NCBI RefSeq assembly: GCF_003465825.1
Contig: NZ_QSBV01000010.1
Span: forward strand, 29,068-93,067
Length of the DNA stretch: 64,000 nucleotides
Origin: Collinsella sp. AF02-46-1
GTDB taxonomy: Bacteria; Actinomycetota; Coriobacteriia; Coriobacteriales; Coriobacteriaceae
Direction of reading: 5' to 3'
Positions 10,101 through 17,352 of the stretch are shown here, in pieces. The notes beneath the pieces are model-generated. The model was not told the DNA's origin and searched no databases. It was given only the letters and a program-made list of their open reading frames with translations. A program made the translations under genes and the position numbers. Numbering within the stretch: position 1 is the first letter of the stretch; each line of letters opens with the position of its first letter.

Positions 10101-13100
10101 CACCTGGGGAAAGGTCGATGGTGCTACCTCCTACGACCTTAAGGTCGACGGCACTGTGTTTGCCGTGGGTGATGCGGCCGAGTTCACGCACACCGACCTC
10201 GCCTACAATAGCAAGCACACCTACCAGATTCGTTCGCGCAACGCCGAGGGTTACTCCGCCTGGAGCGATGTGCTCGAGGCGAACTCCGCACTCGATCCGT
10301 GGCGGAACGTCCCCGACGCCGAGGAAATCACCTGGGAGGGCTCACTTTACGGCAGCCATAAGGCCGAGCTTGCCTTCGACCATGAGTTCCAGTCGGGCGA
10401 CGGCGGTTTCCACTCCGGTGGCAACGATCTGGGCAAGGCGCTTACCGTTGACTATGGACGCGCTTACAAGCTCGATAAGCTCGAGTACTATCCGCGCGAT
10501 GACGCCGGCAACGGCACTGTGACCAAGATGCGTGTTGAGACGAGTCTCGATGGCGTCCACTGGACGAGCCAGGAGGTCGATTGGGCACGTTCCGCTGATT
10601 GTAAGACGGTAGCGTTTGACGGCACCGTGGCCGCCCGTTACGTGCGCATGACACCGCTCGCCTCGGTCGGCAATTTCTTCTCCGCGTCCGAGATTGCCAT
10701 CTACAAGACCGACGGCACGGATGGCTTCGCCGTGGGCTCCAACCTCAACAAGGCCACGATCTCCGACGGAGACTACTCCAACATGAAGAACTATCTGGGC
10801 CTCGAGAACCGCGAGCCCGATACCCCGACGTTCGGTTCGCAGATCCGCGACCACTTCGCCGACCTCAACGATAACGGCGTTTACGACGTCTACGATTACT
10901 CGTTCACCATGGCGGGTCTTGACGGCGGCACTAAACAAAAGGGCAAGGTCGCAGGTTCGCTCGCGGTGATTCCGAGCAAGACCGAGGTCGAGGCCGGTGA
11001 TGAGATCACCGTTGATGTCTATGCGGCCGACGCCAAGAACGTCAACGCCCTGGGCGCTCTCGTCAACTTCAAGAGCGACCAGTTCGAGTTTGTGTCCGAG
11101 AGCATCGCGCAGGACGGCTCGACTGCCGGCATGGAGAACCTGTCTCGCGAGAAGGTCCAGTTCGCGGACAGAACGCAGACTATCAATCTCGCCTTTGCCA
11201 ACCGCGGCGATGGCAAGCTCTACAACGGTACCGGCGCGGTGGCGAGTTTCAAGCTCAAGGCCAAGACCGCCGGCAAGGTCGAACTGCCCTCGACATCTTG
11301 GCTCATCGGTCCGGCATGCGACGCACTTGAGTTTGCGAGCGACGGCACGGTGACGATGCCGGATGTTCCTCAGCCAACGGTCGCCGAGTACGGTCAGGAT
11401 GCCTTCAACATCACGATGACCAACGATGAGCTCACGACCGACGACGGGACCAACGTCGAGAAACTTATCCAGCAGAAGAGCTATAACGCGCTGTTCGATA
11501 ATAACGAGGGCGACAACGGCTTTGAGTTCCTATGGAACTGGAGCGGCAACTGGGACAGCGAGGGTAAGCTTCCGAGTTACGTGAAGCTTCCCACCACGAT
11601 GACATTCGCATTTAAGACGCCTTCGAAACTCGATAGTGTCGAGGTCGTTAACCGCAACGGTGGCAACGGAACCGTGCAGAAGATCAAGGCTGTCGTGACG
11701 TTCGAGGATGGCTCGACCCAAGAGTTCGCGGGCGGGGAGTACGATTCCTTCCGGGCTCGCTACGCTTTTGGCCTCTCTGCCGAGAACAAGGGCAAGAAGG
11801 CGACCAAGGTCGAGGTCACGCCGCTTGAGGCATCGGGTGACCAGATGCTCACACTGCGTGAGGTCAACTTCAACTACACGCAGGGTGTCGAGGCCATCGA
11901 GGGTGTCGAGCTAGGCAAGAACCAGACCGAGTTCTTTGAAGGCGACGTTACGCTCGTCGACGCCAAGGCCACGCCTGAGAGCGCCGGCTACCCCTATGTG
12001 ACGGTCGAGAGCTCCGACCCCTCTGTGGTAAGCGTCTCCGCTGTTCAGGCTGGCGATAGCGTGAGCTACTACCTGCGTGCCAACAAGGCCGGCAAGGCAA
12101 AGATCACGGTGGCGTCGGTACTCGACCCCTCCAAGACCGCATCCTATGAGGTCGAAGTCAAGGCTGGTGTCGATACCTCTGCGCTCGTGGCAGCGCTTTC
12201 CGAGGCCGCGGGCTACAGCGAATCCGTCTACACTAAGGATTCCTATGCAGCTCTCACCGCTGCGGTCGAGGCGGCTCAGAAGCTCCTCGACGGCGGCCAA
12301 GGCAGCTATAGCAAGAAGGATGTCGCAGACGCCACAGCCAAGATCGAGAAGGCAATCGACGGCCTCAAGATGCGCCCTGTCGATGAGAAGATTCTTATCA
12401 ACACGCCCGAGAACCGCAAGAACGTCAAGGTGGCCGGCTTCTCGAGTGAGGCCGACTACGAGGGCAGCAACGCCGTCAACGCTCTCGACGGCGACGAGCG
12501 GACGCTTTGGCACAGCGACTGGGCCCATGGGACCGGTATGCCCCAGTATCTGAGTGTCGACCTGGGCCGCGACTACGATCTCACCGACGTTACATTCCTG
12601 CCGCGCCAGGACGGCGGCACTAACGGCGATATCTTCGAGGCCGAGATACTGGTCTCCGACACTGCCGACGGTTATGAGATGGGCACCGCCGCGTCGATGG
12701 GTACGTTCGCCTTCGACAATGACGGCCGCGTGCTCACCGACCGTGGCGACTGGAAACAGATGAGCTTTGGCGCCGCGCGCGGTCGCTACGTGACCGTCAA
12801 GGTGATTCACGCCGGCGGTGGCAACGTTGATGCCTACTGCAGCATGGCGGAGCTCAAGTTCTACGGTACGGCCGTCCCCGATCCGGTGGCGAAGGATGAT
12901 CTCGCTACCGCGATCGAAAAGGTTGATGCCGAGGTTGCTGCCGGCGACCTCAAGGCCGGTGACTACACCGAGGCCTCCTGGACGGCGCTCGAGAACGCCC
13001 TGGCGAGCGCCCGCGCCATCTTGAGCGACGAGAAAGCCACGCAGGACGAGGTCGACCAGGCGCTCAGGGCGCTCGAGAGCGCCCGCGGCGCGCTCGAGAA

Positions 13101-13557
13101 GACCCCGGTGGCCCCGGTCGAGAAACCGACTAAGAAGCAGCTCAAGGCCCTGGTCAAGCAGGCGAAGGAGACTGACACTAGGGGCAAGACGGCCGAGTCT
13201 GTCAAGGCCCTGACGGATGCCATTACCTACGCCGAGGACGTCTTGGGTGCTGAGAATGCTTCCGACACCCAGCTCCAGGCGGCCTATGACCAGCTCAAGC
13301 TGGCTATTGAGAGCCTCAAGGATGCCGATTCCGGCAATCAGGGCGGCTCGGGCAACCAGGGTTCCGGCAATGGCTCGAACGGCGGCAACCAGGCGGGCAA
13401 GCCCGCAGGCGACAAGGCCCAGGGCAGCAAGAAGAACGGTTCGGCGATTCCCAATACCGGAGACCAGACGGCGGCGACCGTCGCGACCGTCGGTGGTCTT
13501 GGCGCCATCATCGCCGCGATCGGCGCTTTCTTCCATCGTCGCAGCAAGGCTAAGTAG
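7144..13557 (+). CDS. Multimodular cell-wall-anchored GH31 family glycoside hydrolase
   Basis: 2137 residues. Starts at GTG with AAAGGAG upstream. Visible order: signal peptide (about 1-36); GH31 catalytic region with probable nucleophile Asp480 (LKTDVAWVG) and acid/base Asp531 (GGIWTGDQYGG); fibronectin III-like domain (about 968-1043); CBM32/F5-8C-like domain (1055-1191); dockerin-like segment (DLNDNGVYDVYDYS, near 1240); cohesin-like beta domain (1266-1406); a further CBM-like domain (1413-1580); bacterial Ig-like domain (1582-1675); three FIVAR-like helical modules (about 1677-1745, 1919-1985, 1993-2058) with another F5/8C-like domain (1760-1908) between the first two; a Gly/Asn/Ser linker; and a sorting signal IPNTG at 2102-2106 followed by a membrane segment and RRSKAK. 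GH31 enzymes cleave alpha-linked sugars. The motif context and modules suggest a mucin-glycan enzyme, perhaps alpha-N-acetylgalactosaminidase, but this is inference. Confidence 0.9.
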   Translation: MRRNSIFTKRWVKGSAVLVATAATLVFANPQQAIATPLKGVDSATVSQSASNVVDIDFADGIKGRITFLEDGIFRYNVDPKGEFSDYATPRSKSHTAKIQAQPDTSDTYSKPSATVADKGDTIEITGGKATVILDKATGKMSIKSGDRVVVSESASLDLDKKGTVQTLAKEKSENFFGGGTQNGRFLHTNQTIAISNTNNWTDGGVASPNPFYWTSDGYGVLRNTFAEGSYDFGSTDSSTVTTLHSENEFDAYYFVATNEGASNVATEMLQDYYKVTGNPVLLPEYGFYLGHLNAYNRDGWSTTSGQKKWETKGSKSSSEKGDVKYESGMSTGYKLDGTLAAETLNGEGPSVDTENMKATDFDRQFSARQVIDDYEDNDMPLGWFLPNDGYGAGYGQNGYYKTGGVNSDGTSSADRLNAVRANVDNLKKFTEYANSKGVSTGLWTQSNLEPDSNSETPWHLLRDFDAEVKTGGISTLKTDVAWVGSGYSFGLNGIKTAYDTVTTGANKRPNIITLDGWAGTQRFGGIWTGDQYGGNWEYIRFHIPTYIGQSLSGNPNIGSDMDGIFGGDPIISARDYQWKTFTPSMLDMDGWGTYRKSPMTHGDPYTGISRFYLKLKAQLMPYIYTSAASAANIDTGNGDAGLPMIRAMLLSDNSEYAASTSTQYQYMFGENFLVAPVYQDTQADENGNDIRNGIYLPNYGTDENPTIWIDYFSGKQYRGGQVLNNYEAPLWKLPLFVKANAIVPMYAENNNPEAVSDTNTKGTDRSQRIVEFFATEGDGTFTQYEDDGSSIENNTTEDDSYGTIDNISYGEHVSTVYSSKAAGGTATFTAEASKGGYNGYDSNRTTTFVANVSAKPTSVVAKNGGSALNVVEVDSQETFDAATPEAGQAVYFYSETPNLNHYGSDADGTEAEQGESFNNTKITTNPKVYVKFAKTDVAAAAQTLELGGFVNADATLTADRLNENLSAPTNLAAPEDVTTPTSIKLTWGKVDGATSYDLKVDGTVFAVGDAAEFTHTDLAYNSKHTYQIRSRNAEGYSAWSDVLEANSALDPWRNVPDAEEITWEGSLYGSHKAELAFDHEFQSGDGGFHSGGNDLGKALTVDYGRAYKLDKLEYYPRDDAGNGTVTKMRVETSLDGVHWTSQEVDWARSADCKTVAFDGTVAARYVRMTPLASVGNFFSASEIAIYKTDGTDGFAVGSNLNKATISDGDYSNMKNYLGLENREPDTPTFGSQIRDHFADLNDNGVYDVYDYSFTMAGLDGGTKQKGKVAGSLAVIPSKTEVEAGDEITVDVYAADAKNVNALGALVNFKSDQFEFVSESIAQDGSTAGMENLSREKVQFADRTQTINLAFANRGDGKLYNGTGAVASFKLKAKTAGKVELPSTSWLIGPACDALEFASDGTVTMPDVPQPTVAEYGQDAFNITMTNDELTTDDGTNVEKLIQQKSYNALFDNNEGDNGFEFLWNWSGNWDSEGKLPSYVKLPTTMTFAFKTPSKLDSVEVVNRNGGNGTVQKIKAVVTFEDGSTQEFAGGEYDSFRARYAFGLSAENKGKKATKVEVTPLEASGDQMLTLREVNFNYTQGVEAIEGVELGKNQTEFFEGDVTLVDAKATPESAGYPYVTVESSDPSVVSVSAVQAGDSVSYYLRANKAGKAKITVASVLDPSKTASYEVEVKAGVDTSALVAALSEAAGYSESVYTKDSYAALTAAVEAAQKLLDGGQGSYSKKDVADATAKIEKAIDGLKMRPVDEKILINTPENRKNVKVAGFSSEADYEGSNAVNALDGDERTLWHSDWAHGTGMPQYLSVDLGRDYDLTDVTFLPRQDGGTNGDIFEAEILVSDTADGYEMGTAASMGTFAFDNDGRVLTDRGDWKQMSFGAARGRYVTVKVIHAGGGNVDAYCSMAELKFYGTAVPDPVAKDDLATAIEKVDAEVAAGDLKAGDYTEASWTALENALASARAILSDEKATQDEVDQALRALESARGALEKTPVAPVEKPTKKQLKALVKQAKETDTRGKTAESVKALTDAITYAEDVLGAENASDTQLQAAYDQLKLAIESLKDADSGNQGGSGNQGSGNGSNGGNQAGKPAGDKAQGSKKNGSAIPNTGDQTAATVATVGGLGAIIAAIGAFFHRRSKAK

Positions 13558-13577
13558 CCCCAGCAACAGCTAAGCAA

Positions 13578-13619
13578 GCGTGCCCGCCGTCCCACCCAAG
13601 GACGGTGGGCACGCTTTTT
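13578..13619 (+). terminator. Terminator of the GH31 gene
   Basis: A 15-bp stem (GCGTGCCCGCCGTCC with GGACGGTGGGCACGC, one G-T pair) and a run of five T, about 20 bp after the stop codon. Confidence 0.92.
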
Positions 13620-13774
13620 GAATGTAGGCGGAAAGCTCCGACCCTTCGGCCTTAATCTCGCAAAGCGTTCCGTCTCCCGCCGAACACATCAGCATCGGCG
13701 GCTATACTTGAATTATTTGCAGTTAAGGGTCGCGGATTCGCCGCGTCACCGCTCTCAACAGGAGGTCTTTGTTT

Positions 13775-14239
13775 ATGGCAGATCAAAAGCCGGTTGTCGG
13801 GATCATCATGGGTTCCAAGTCCGATCTGGGCGTTATGGAAGGCTGCACCGCCGAGCTCGAGGCACTGGGTGTGCCCTATGAGCTCGTGATCGCGAGCGCG
13901 CACCGCACGCCGGCGAAGGTCCACGAGTGGGCTTCGACTGCCGCCGATCGCGGTATCAAAGTGATTATCGCCGCCGCCGGCAAGGCCGCTCACCTGGGTG
14001 GTGTCGTGGCTGCCTTTACGCCGCTGCCGGTTATCGGCGTGCCTATGAAGACGAGTGACCTGGGCGGTATGGATTCGCTGCTGTCGATGGTGCAGATGCC
14101 TTCGGGCGTGCCCGTGGCCTGCGTTGCCATCAACGGTGCCAAGAACGCCGCCATCTATGCCACGCAGATTCTGGGTGCTTGCGACCCCGAGTACCGCAAG
14201 GTTATCGAGAAAATGAAGCAGGAGATGGCCGACGCCTAG
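13775..14239 (+). CDS. purE: N5-carboxyaminoimidazole ribonucleotide mutase (PurE)
   Basis: 154 residues, normal for class I PurE, which moves the carboxyl group from N5 to C4 of CAIR in purine synthesis. Motifs seen: GIIMGSKSDLGVM (residues about 9-21), ASAHRTP and AAGKAAHLGGVVAAFT, the substrate loop. The frame could start at a TTG at 13769, but GGAGGT sits 8 bases before the ATG at 13775. It is separated from purF, purM and purN by a sortase and other genes. Class I PurE normally works with PurK, which is not in this window. Confidence 0.95.
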   Translation: MADQKPVVGIIMGSKSDLGVMEGCTAELEALGVPYELVIASAHRTPAKVHEWASTAADRGIKVIIAAAGKAAHLGGVVAAFTPLPVIGVPMKTSDLGGMDSLLSMVQMPSGVPVACVAINGAKNAAIYATQILGACDPEYRKVIEKMKQEMADA

Positions 14240-14274
14240 GCGTTCCGCCGTTTCACCGCAGTATAAGGAGAGCC

Positions 14275-15273
14275 ATGTCCGATTATCAGGGAAAACGATT
14301 CAAGGCTTCTCAGATTCCCGATCCGTCGAAGCCGGGTGCTGCCCATGCGGCACAGCAGGGTCGGACATCCTCTCCTCAGCAGCCGCGCGCGCCGCGTTCC
14401 GTAACGCCGACGTCCCATCGCCGTCAGGATACGCCTGCTGCTTATCGCCCTTCGTCATACAGTACGGCCAAGAAGTCACCTCGCTCTTCGGCGCATACCG
14501 CGCCATCGAGCTATACCGAGCCGCTGCGCAAAAAGCGCCGCTCCGTCATTCCCATTCTGCTCATCATCATTGGCATTGGCCTGATCGTTGCTGCGGCCGC
14601 CATCTTTATTAATGCCCAGATTGGCTACAAGCAGGCGAGCGAGTCGTATCAAAAAATCGAAAAGCAATATGTGAGCGACAAGGACGCCAGCGGCGTGCCG
14701 ATTATCGACTTCAACGCGCTCGCCCAGACAAATCCCGAGGTTGTGGGTTGGATTTACGCGCCCGGCACCAACATCAACTACCCCGTGGTGCAGACCAACA
14801 ACAACTCCAAGTACCTCAACACGCTGTTCGACGGTACGGCCAATGCCTCGGGAGCCATCTTCTTGGATAGCGACGACACCGCGCCGGGCATGGTGGATCA
14901 GCAGACCACGATTTACGGCCATCACATGAACGACGGTTCGATGTTCAACGTGATTTCGCGTACGACCGATCAGGCGACGTTCGACAGCATGGAATACGTG
15001 TACTACATCACGTGCGATGCGACGTATAAGTTGCGCCCGCTGGCGACCAAGGTGGTCGAGGACACGTATGCCAAGGCGCGCACGCCCAACTTTGAGGGCG
15101 ATGACGGACTGAAGAATTACCTGTCCGAGATGCTCGACGGTGCCTCTGCCGTGGCGAGCGATGCCACCGACCGTGCCGCTTCGGCAACCAAGGTCGTAAC
15201 GCTTGTGACCTGTCGCTCGCTGTCGCTGAGCAACACACGCGCCGTCATGGTGCTCACGCCGGTCGAGGAATAA
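14275..15273 (+). CDS. Class B sortase
   Basis: 332 residues. Sortases cleave a sorting signal and join the protein to peptidoglycan or to pilins. The protein has a long Pro/Ser/Arg-rich cytoplasmic tail (1-89), one membrane segment (about 91-112) and an external sortase domain. The catalytic His is in YGHHM (about 216), the Cys in TLVTC (Cys313), and the Arg in SNTRAV (Arg322). The spacing and the NYPVVQ...YLN...GAIFLD and DGSMF motifs fit class B. ATAAGGAG lies before the ATG at 14275; the longer frame from 14179 overlaps purE. It is near the GH31 gene with an IPNTG signal, but class B enzymes usually recognise other motifs, so a partnership is not assumed. Confidence 0.93.
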   Translation: MSDYQGKRFKASQIPDPSKPGAAHAAQQGRTSSPQQPRAPRSVTPTSHRRQDTPAAYRPSSYSTAKKSPRSSAHTAPSSYTEPLRKKRRSVIPILLIIIGIGLIVAAAAIFINAQIGYKQASESYQKIEKQYVSDKDASGVPIIDFNALAQTNPEVVGWIYAPGTNINYPVVQTNNNSKYLNTLFDGTANASGAIFLDSDDTAPGMVDQQTTIYGHHMNDGSMFNVISRTTDQATFDSMEYVYYITCDATYKLRPLATKVVEDTYAKARTPNFEGDDGLKNYLSEMLDGASAVASDATDRAASATKVVTLVTCRSLSLSNTRAVMVLTPVEE

Positions 15274-15328
15274 AGTGTCCGGGAGCCCCGTCCCAAAAAG
15301 ACTGCCCTGGAAATCAAAAGGAGAAATG

Positions 15329-15745
15329 ATGTTTGAGAATGGCAAATCGATGCCTTCGGTTGATGCTTGGCTGCGCGAAGCCAAGGCCGATGTTTCGGCG
15401 GCTGATTGTGGGATGTACCTGACACACAACGGCGTGGTGCGCGCGACGCCCAAGGCCGAGGTGCGTGGGGTCGAGACCGATGGTGTGGCGCCTGGACATA
15501 AGGTGGGCGGCATGGCGTTTGGCTTCGATGCCGAAAAGGTGCAGGCCGCTATCGAGGCAACGCACGCGATGCCGGGTATCGGTTACGTGCGCGTGTGGTT
15601 GGCGAGTGGCGAGCTCGCCGTGGGCGACGACATCATGCTCGTGCTCATTGGCGGGGACATTCGCCCGCATGTGGTCGATGCGCTGCAGGCGCTCGTCGGT
15701 ACCATCAAAAATGAGTGTGTGAGCGAGGTCGAGCGCGAGGCGTAG
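15329..15745 (+). CDS. MoaE-like molybdopterin synthase catalytic-subunit family protein
   Basis: 138 residues. The core reads THNGVVRATPKAEV ... GFDAEKVQAAIEATHAMPGIGYVRVWLASGELAVGDDIMLVLIGGDIRPHVVDALQALVGTIKNE, closely following the MoaE pattern, in which the large subunit of molybdopterin synthase transfers sulfur with MoaD. AAGGAG is 6 bases before the ATG at 15329; the preceding ATG at 15326 is too close. No other molybdenum cofactor gene is in the window. It may be a stand-alone MoaE homologue of the kind annotated in anaerobes, and catalytic activity is not certain. Confidence 0.75.
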   Translation: MFENGKSMPSVDAWLREAKADVSAADCGMYLTHNGVVRATPKAEVRGVETDGVAPGHKVGGMAFGFDAEKVQAAIEATHAMPGIGYVRVWLASGELAVGDDIMLVLIGGDIRPHVVDALQALVGTIKNECVSEVEREA

Positions 15746-15775
15746 AGGCTTGCGTCGATAGAAGGCTCGTTTATA

Positions 15776-15816
15776 AAAATGCCCGCCGGTACGTGTGATA
15801 CCGGCGGGCATTTTGT
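15776..15816. terminator. Bidirectional terminator between the MoaE-like and CmpB-like genes
   Basis: A perfect inverted repeat (AAAATGCCCGCCGGTA and its complement, 8-nt loop) with A and T tracts on the two sides, between convergent genes. Confidence 0.9.
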
Positions 15817-15835
15817 GTTTTGGGCGCGGTGGGCG

Positions 15836-17065
15836 CTACACGCGCGTCGCATCCTTGGGACTCATGGTCATGCTCTGGAAGCGGTTCTCCATGTAGTCGT
15901 TATCGAAATACTTGCCGTAGAACTGCGCGACGGGAATATCCGGCTCCGTGCCGTTGACGCGCTGGTACCAGTAGTCGAGCGACTGCAGCGTCATGACGCC
16001 GTCGACCAGCATAATGACGGTAAAGATGACGGTAGCCGAGTAGCGACTCTTCCACGGAATCATGTTGATGAGCTTGAGCAGCCTCGGCAACAGCAGCTTG
16101 ATCCAGATAAGGCCACCCAGGCCCCACAGGCAGGCAAAGCCCGTGCAGGTGCGTCCGCCCGTAAGGACGGCGAGTGGGTCGGGCATGCCGAACAGCTTCA
16201 TGTGCGAGTAGCTCCACGAGACCACGCCAAATGAGGTCTGCATAAACCAGCCCACGAACACCTCAAAGCTCGCGCCGAGCACAGCGCTTACCAGGAAAAT
16301 GATGATGGGGTTCTTTTTATAGAAGCGGTTGAGCACCATGGTCATGAGTACGGCGCCAAAGCCATAGATGGGGCTGAAGGGACCAAACAGCATGCCGGCG
16401 CGGTTCTGGTAGACGCCCGGGTCGTCGACTGTCATATGCCAGATGTCCTCGGCGATCAGGCCGAGCACGCAGCAGACGAAGAATACCCAGAACAGGTTGA
16501 AGTAGTTGAGCTTGATGTAGCCCTCGCCGGTTTCATCGCGGCCGAGCATGCCCTCCGCCGCGGCGTCACGGTCGAGCATCTCCTGCAGGCGGCGCTGCAG
16601 TTCGCGCTCCTGGCGCAGCGTGGGGTCGACGGTTGCCGAAAGTGCAACGAGGATGCCGAGCTGGATCGCGGGACGCAGCAGGAAGGGCCCGATGCCCTGG
16701 AGCATCACGTCGACCAAAAGCTCGACGACGGTGAATGCAATAAGGATGTAGGACAGGCGGGCGGCGTTGCGGCGCTGGTTTTTGATAAGGTCCAGGCCAA
16801 AGATGATCAGGATGACGGCACTTGCCGCAGAGAGCATGATGCCGGCGACGATGAGTCCAACCGAGACCAGCATGTTGTCGCCGAGCTTTTCGGTGGCGTT
16901 GCCGTTAACAAGTGCCGTGATGACCTGCCACATAAAGGCAGCGACCGACGGGAGCGTGCCCACGCCGGAAAGGATGCACAGGACGGCGTACACCTTAATG
17001 ATGAGGGGAATCTTCTTGACCTCTGTGGCGCTGGGGACGCTGGGGTCGAGTTCGTTTCGATCCAT
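15836..17065 (-). CDS. Multi-pass membrane protein with a putative ABC-transporter (CmpB/DUF1113-like) domain
   Basis: 409 residues with about nine or ten hydrophobic segments. The N-terminal third (residues 20-155) has four membrane segments. A short charged stretch (RQERELQRRLQEMLDRDAAAEGM) follows. The C-terminal half (from about 190) reads NLFWVFFVCCVLGLIAEDIWHM ... NRAGMLFGPFSPIYGFGAVL, which resembles the CmpB/PF06541 family, called putative ABC-transporter type IV although its function is unknown. GAGAAAGG precedes the ATG at 17065. It stands alone, divergent from purF. Confidence 0.72.
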   Translation of the reverse strand: MDRNELDPSVPSATEVKKIPLIIKVYAVLCILSGVGTLPSVAAFMWQVITALVNGNATEKLGDNMLVSVGLIVAGIMLSAASAVILIIFGLDLIKNQRRNAARLSYILIAFTVVELLVDVMLQGIGPFLLRPAIQLGILVALSATVDPTLRQERELQRRLQEMLDRDAAAEGMLGRDETGEGYIKLNYFNLFWVFFVCCVLGLIAEDIWHMTVDDPGVYQNRAGMLFGPFSPIYGFGAVLMTMVLNRFYKKNPIIIFLVSAVLGASFEVFVGWFMQTSFGVVSWSYSHMKLFGMPDPLAVLTGGRTCTGFACLWGLGGLIWIKLLLPRLLKLINMIPWKSRYSATVIFTVIMLVDGVMTLQSLDYWYQRVNGTEPDIPVAQFYGKYFDNDYMENRFQSMTMSPKDATRV

Positions 17066-17304
17066 ACAGAACCTTTCTCGCTTTGTTGTAGGTTATAAGG
17101 ATACGCCGCCGACCTGCCAAAAGACAGGACGAACGTCCCAATTGCAACTTTGTAATCCCCAACGGTGGACGCGGCGGCCATCTGGGGGGCGCGGGCGCTT
17201 GCACTGGACAGACCGATAAAATGTTTGGCAACAAAACTGATTATTAGCTCGGTGGGCTTTTAAAAAGCGCTGTTCATGCGCGGGAGTGCTTGTCTTGCCG
17301 TGCG

Positions 17305-17310
17305 TATAAT
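17305..17310 (+). promoter_or_regulatory. Candidate -10 box of purF
   Basis: A perfect TATAAT lies 43 bp before the purF start. No convincing -35 hexamer was found at the usual distance, so the assignment rests on the -10 match alone. Confidence 0.45.
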
Positions 17311-17352
17311 AGGGCAGGTAACGCCAAAAATACGAGGCTCTGAGGGGATACC

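Noticed and set aside
11911..13566. 551-residue open frame on the minus strand inside the GH31 gene
   Set aside because: It is antisense to a well-supported protein with clear modules, has no ribosome-binding site, and its translation lacks any family pattern; long shadow frames are expected in high-GC DNA.
13620..13774. Possible riboswitch before purE
   Set aside because: No recognisable purine or PRPP aptamer fold could be drawn; only a plausible TATACT box near 13702 was noted.
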